Below are positions 61,378 to 64,000 of a stretch of 64,000 bases of DNA, piece after piece. The DNA is from Colwellia maritima. Its GTDB lineage: Bacteria > Pseudomonadota > Gammaproteobacteria > Enterobacterales > Alteromonadaceae. The notes beneath the pieces are model-generated. The model was not told the DNA's origin. It saw nothing but the letters and a program-made list of their open reading frames with translations, and searched no databases. Position numbers and translations under genes: made by a program. Numbering within the stretch: the first letter of the stretch is position 1; each line of letters begins with the position of its first letter. Location of the stretch: assembly GCF_022669015.1 (NCBI RefSeq), contig NZ_JAKKSL010000002.1, positions 1-64,000 of the forward strand, given 5' to 3'.

Positions 61378-64000
61378 ATGATTGCTTCTATTATTCGTTG
61401 GTCAGTCGGAAACCGATTTTTCGTTTTACTGGCAACAGTTTTATTGGTGGGTGCAGGTTTATACTCTGTCAATAAAACTCCTATTGATGCACTACCAGAC
61501 TTGTCTGATGTGCAAGTAATAATAAAAACCAGTTACCCTGGACAAGCGCCACAAGTGGTTGAAGAACAGGTAACTTATCCTATTACAACGGCAATGCTGT
61601 CCGTCCCTGGTGCTGTTACGGTGCGTGGCTATTCTTTCTTCGGAGATTCATATGTTTATGTAATCTTTGATGAAGATACCGATTTATATTGGGCACGTTC
61701 ACGTGTACTTGAGTATTTGAGCCAAGTAGCACCTAATTTACCAAACGATGCAAGACCACAATTAGGTCCTGATGCTACGGGTGTTGGTTGGGTATATTTA
61801 TACGCATTAGTTGATAAAACAGGTCAGCATGATTTAAGTCAACTGCGAAGCATACAAGATTGGTTTTTAAAGTATGAATTGCAAACTGTTCCTGGTGTTT
61901 CTGAAGTTTCCGTTCTTGGTGGCATGGTAAAACAGTACCAAGTTGTCATTAATCCAGACAAGTTACGTGCTTTTGGAATACCTCTTTCTCATATTCAAAT
62001 GGCTATTAAAAAAGGTAATCAAGAAATTGGTGCTTCAGTTATCGAGATGGCAGAAGCCGAGTATATGGTTCGAGCCACGGGTTACTTAAAAAGTGTTGAA
62101 GATTTAGAGAATATTCCTTTAGGTGTAAATAAAAATGGCACGCCTTTATTGTTAAAGGATGTTGCAGATATTGGCACAGGTCCACAAATGCGACGAGGTG
62201 TTGCTGAGCTTAATGGTGAAGGTGAAACGGTAGGCGGTATCGTTGTTATGCGTTTTGGTGAAAACGCTCAACAGGTGATTAATGGCGTAAAAGAAAAACT
62301 GGAACAACTTAAACAGGGCTTGCCTGAAGGGGTTGAAATTGTCCCTGTTTATGATCGTTCTGCGCTAATTGAGAGAGCCGTAGATAATTTAGCTTATAAG
62401 TTCTTTGAAGAATTTGGTGTTGTTGCGCTTGTTTGTATTATTTTCTTATTCCATGTGCGTTCATCTTTGGTTGCAATAATCAGTTTGCCTGTGGGTATTT
62501 TAACGGCTTTCATCATCATGCATATGCAGGGTTTAAACGCGAATATTATGTCACTTGGCGGTATTGCGATAGCAATTGGTGCAATGATAGATGGTGCTAT
62601 TGTCATGATAGAAAATATGCATAAACATATGGAAAAAACGCCTTTAACTAATGAAAATCGATGGCAAATTGTGGTGGAATCTGCGAGTGAAGTAGGTCCT
62701 GCGTTATTTTTTAGTTTATTGATTATTACGGTTAGTTTTGTTCCTGTCTTTACCTTAGAAGCGCAAGAAGGACGTATGTTCGCTCCGTTAGCGTTTACAA
62801 AAACCTATGCTATGGCGGCTTCTGCGGCACTGGCTATTACTTTAGTGCCTGTACTTATGGGCTATTTCATTCGCGGTAAAATATTACCTGAGCATAAAAA
62901 TCCGGTTAATAGATTTTTAACTTTCATTTACATGCCTGCATTGAGGACAGTATTACGTTTTCCTAAAATGACGTTACTAGCTGCATTAGCGGTACTTGCT
63001 ATCGGACTATATCCATTGGATAAAATTGGTAGTGAGTTTATTCCTCCGCTTGATGAGGGTGATTTAATGTATATGCCAACAACGTATCCTGGGATATCAA
63101 TAGGGCAAGCAAGGCAGTTGCTACAACAGACTGATAAATTGATTAAGACTGTGCCAGAAGTGAAAACAGTATTTGGTAAAGTGGGTCGTGCAGAAACAGC
63201 AACTGATCCGCCCCATTAACAATGATTGAAACTTTTATTCAATTAAAGCCCCATGATGAATGGCGAGAAGGCGTTACGACCGAAAGCTTGAAAAAAGAAT
63301 TGGATGCGGTTAAACTTCCTGGAGTAACAAACGCTTGGGTTATGCCAATTAAAACCCGTATTGATATGTTAGCTACAGGCATAAAAACACCAGTAGGTAT
63401 CAAAGTAGCAGGAGCTGATTTATCAGTTATTCAAGATATAGGTAAGCAATTGGAGGTCATTTTAAAAGATGTGCCCGGTACTGCGTCTGTATATTCCGAG
63501 CGTGTGGCTGGTGGACGTTATGTCAAAGTTGATATTCAACGTGCAAAGGCAGCTCGATATGGCTTAAATATTGCCGAAATACAGCAAGTGGTAGCGACAG
63601 CCATTGGTGGTATGAATGTTACTAAAACGGTTGAAGGATTAGAAAGATATCCTGTTAATTTGCGCTATCCACAAGATTATCGTGACTCTCCAGAGACGCT
63701 CTCTTTATTACCAATCGTAACGCCTAATGGGCAGCGTATTTCATTAGGTGATGTTGCAAACGTCTTTATTGAAGATGGTCCTCCAGGTATTAAATCAGAA
63801 AATGCTCGTTTAAATGGTTGGGCCTTTGTAGATATTGAAGGTGTTGATGTTGGTACATATGTTGAAGCAGCCCAAAAAGTTGTTGCAGATAAACTTAAGC
63901 TTCCTGCTTGGCTATTCAATTGCTTGGGCAGGTCAGTATGAATATATGCAGCGAGCTAAAGCTAAGTTAACTTACGTTGTACCATTAACTTTATTCATCA
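61378..64000 (+). pseudogene. CusA-like Cu/Ag RND pump, two frameshifts, cut by window end
   Basis: The first ~870 residues of an inner-membrane pump. The N-terminus [20 protein letters not shown] and the TM4 motif [20 protein letters not shown] are of the CusA (HME4, monovalent Cu/Ag) class, unlike the two CzcA-type pumps upstream. A missing G near 63210 (restoring [15 protein letters not shown]) and an extra T near 63909 (restoring LPAGYSIAWAGQYEYMQRAK) shift the frame. The gene continues past 64000. Confidence 0.88.

Overview
The window is AT-rich chromosomal DNA of a gammaproteobacterium. Conserved genes in the first 6.4 kb (purF end, miaE, lpxH, ppiB, cysS, folD) read like Alteromonadales, probably Colwelliaceae (Colwellia/Thalassotalea type). 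That placement is by recognition of protein sequences, not by a search.

Layout. (1) 1-6426: ordinary core genes. (2) 6755-7584: a tRNA cluster and island junction. It holds an intact tRNA-Pro(UGG), two 90-bp tandem repeats that each end in a decayed tRNA-Pro 3' half, an orphan tRNA-Arg 5' half, and a tRNA-Arg(UCU) split by a 228-nt group I intron. (3) 8188-16571: an island of nucleotide and nucleic-acid enzymes. It holds a PfkB-kinase/nucleoside deoxyribosyltransferase fusion and a QueC-like enzyme in one direction. An adenine methyltransferase overlapping an OGG-type DNA glycosylase, and a dGTPase with a Nudix hydrolase, run in the other. A membrane protein with a possible GAF-like tail lies among them. 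This looks like an anti-phage defence island with at least one combination I do not recognise as a named system. (4) 16865-21428: small unknown genes in which a two-gene module and a conserved non-coding element are duplicated. (5) 21431-64000: a large heavy-metal resistance region.

The metal region has four RND (CBA-type) efflux systems at 23.5-29.8, 34.8-40.2, 49.3-55.1 and 57.0-64.0 kb; the last is copper/silver-like and runs off the window. It also has three cation diffusion facilitators, a PbrT-like cytochrome/FTR1 permease with a CadR/PbrR-type MerR regulator, merR-merC with a GDCCVxC protein, an arsenic operon (ArsC-ArsR fusion, ACR3, phosphatase, GAPDH, ArsJ), a DmeF/RcnR-type pair and a BlaI/M56-protease pair. 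Four near-identical MerR-type promoters with 19-bp spacers tie together the first RND operon, a transglutaminase-like gene, the FTR1 permease and a CDF exporter as one probable regulon.

About 23 single-base frameshifts interrupt otherwise well-conserved genes, almost all in the metal region and several in homopolymers. I describe these as single genes with a frameshift. Sequencing or assembly error is the likelier cause, but real decay of redundant metal genes cannot be excluded from sequence alone.
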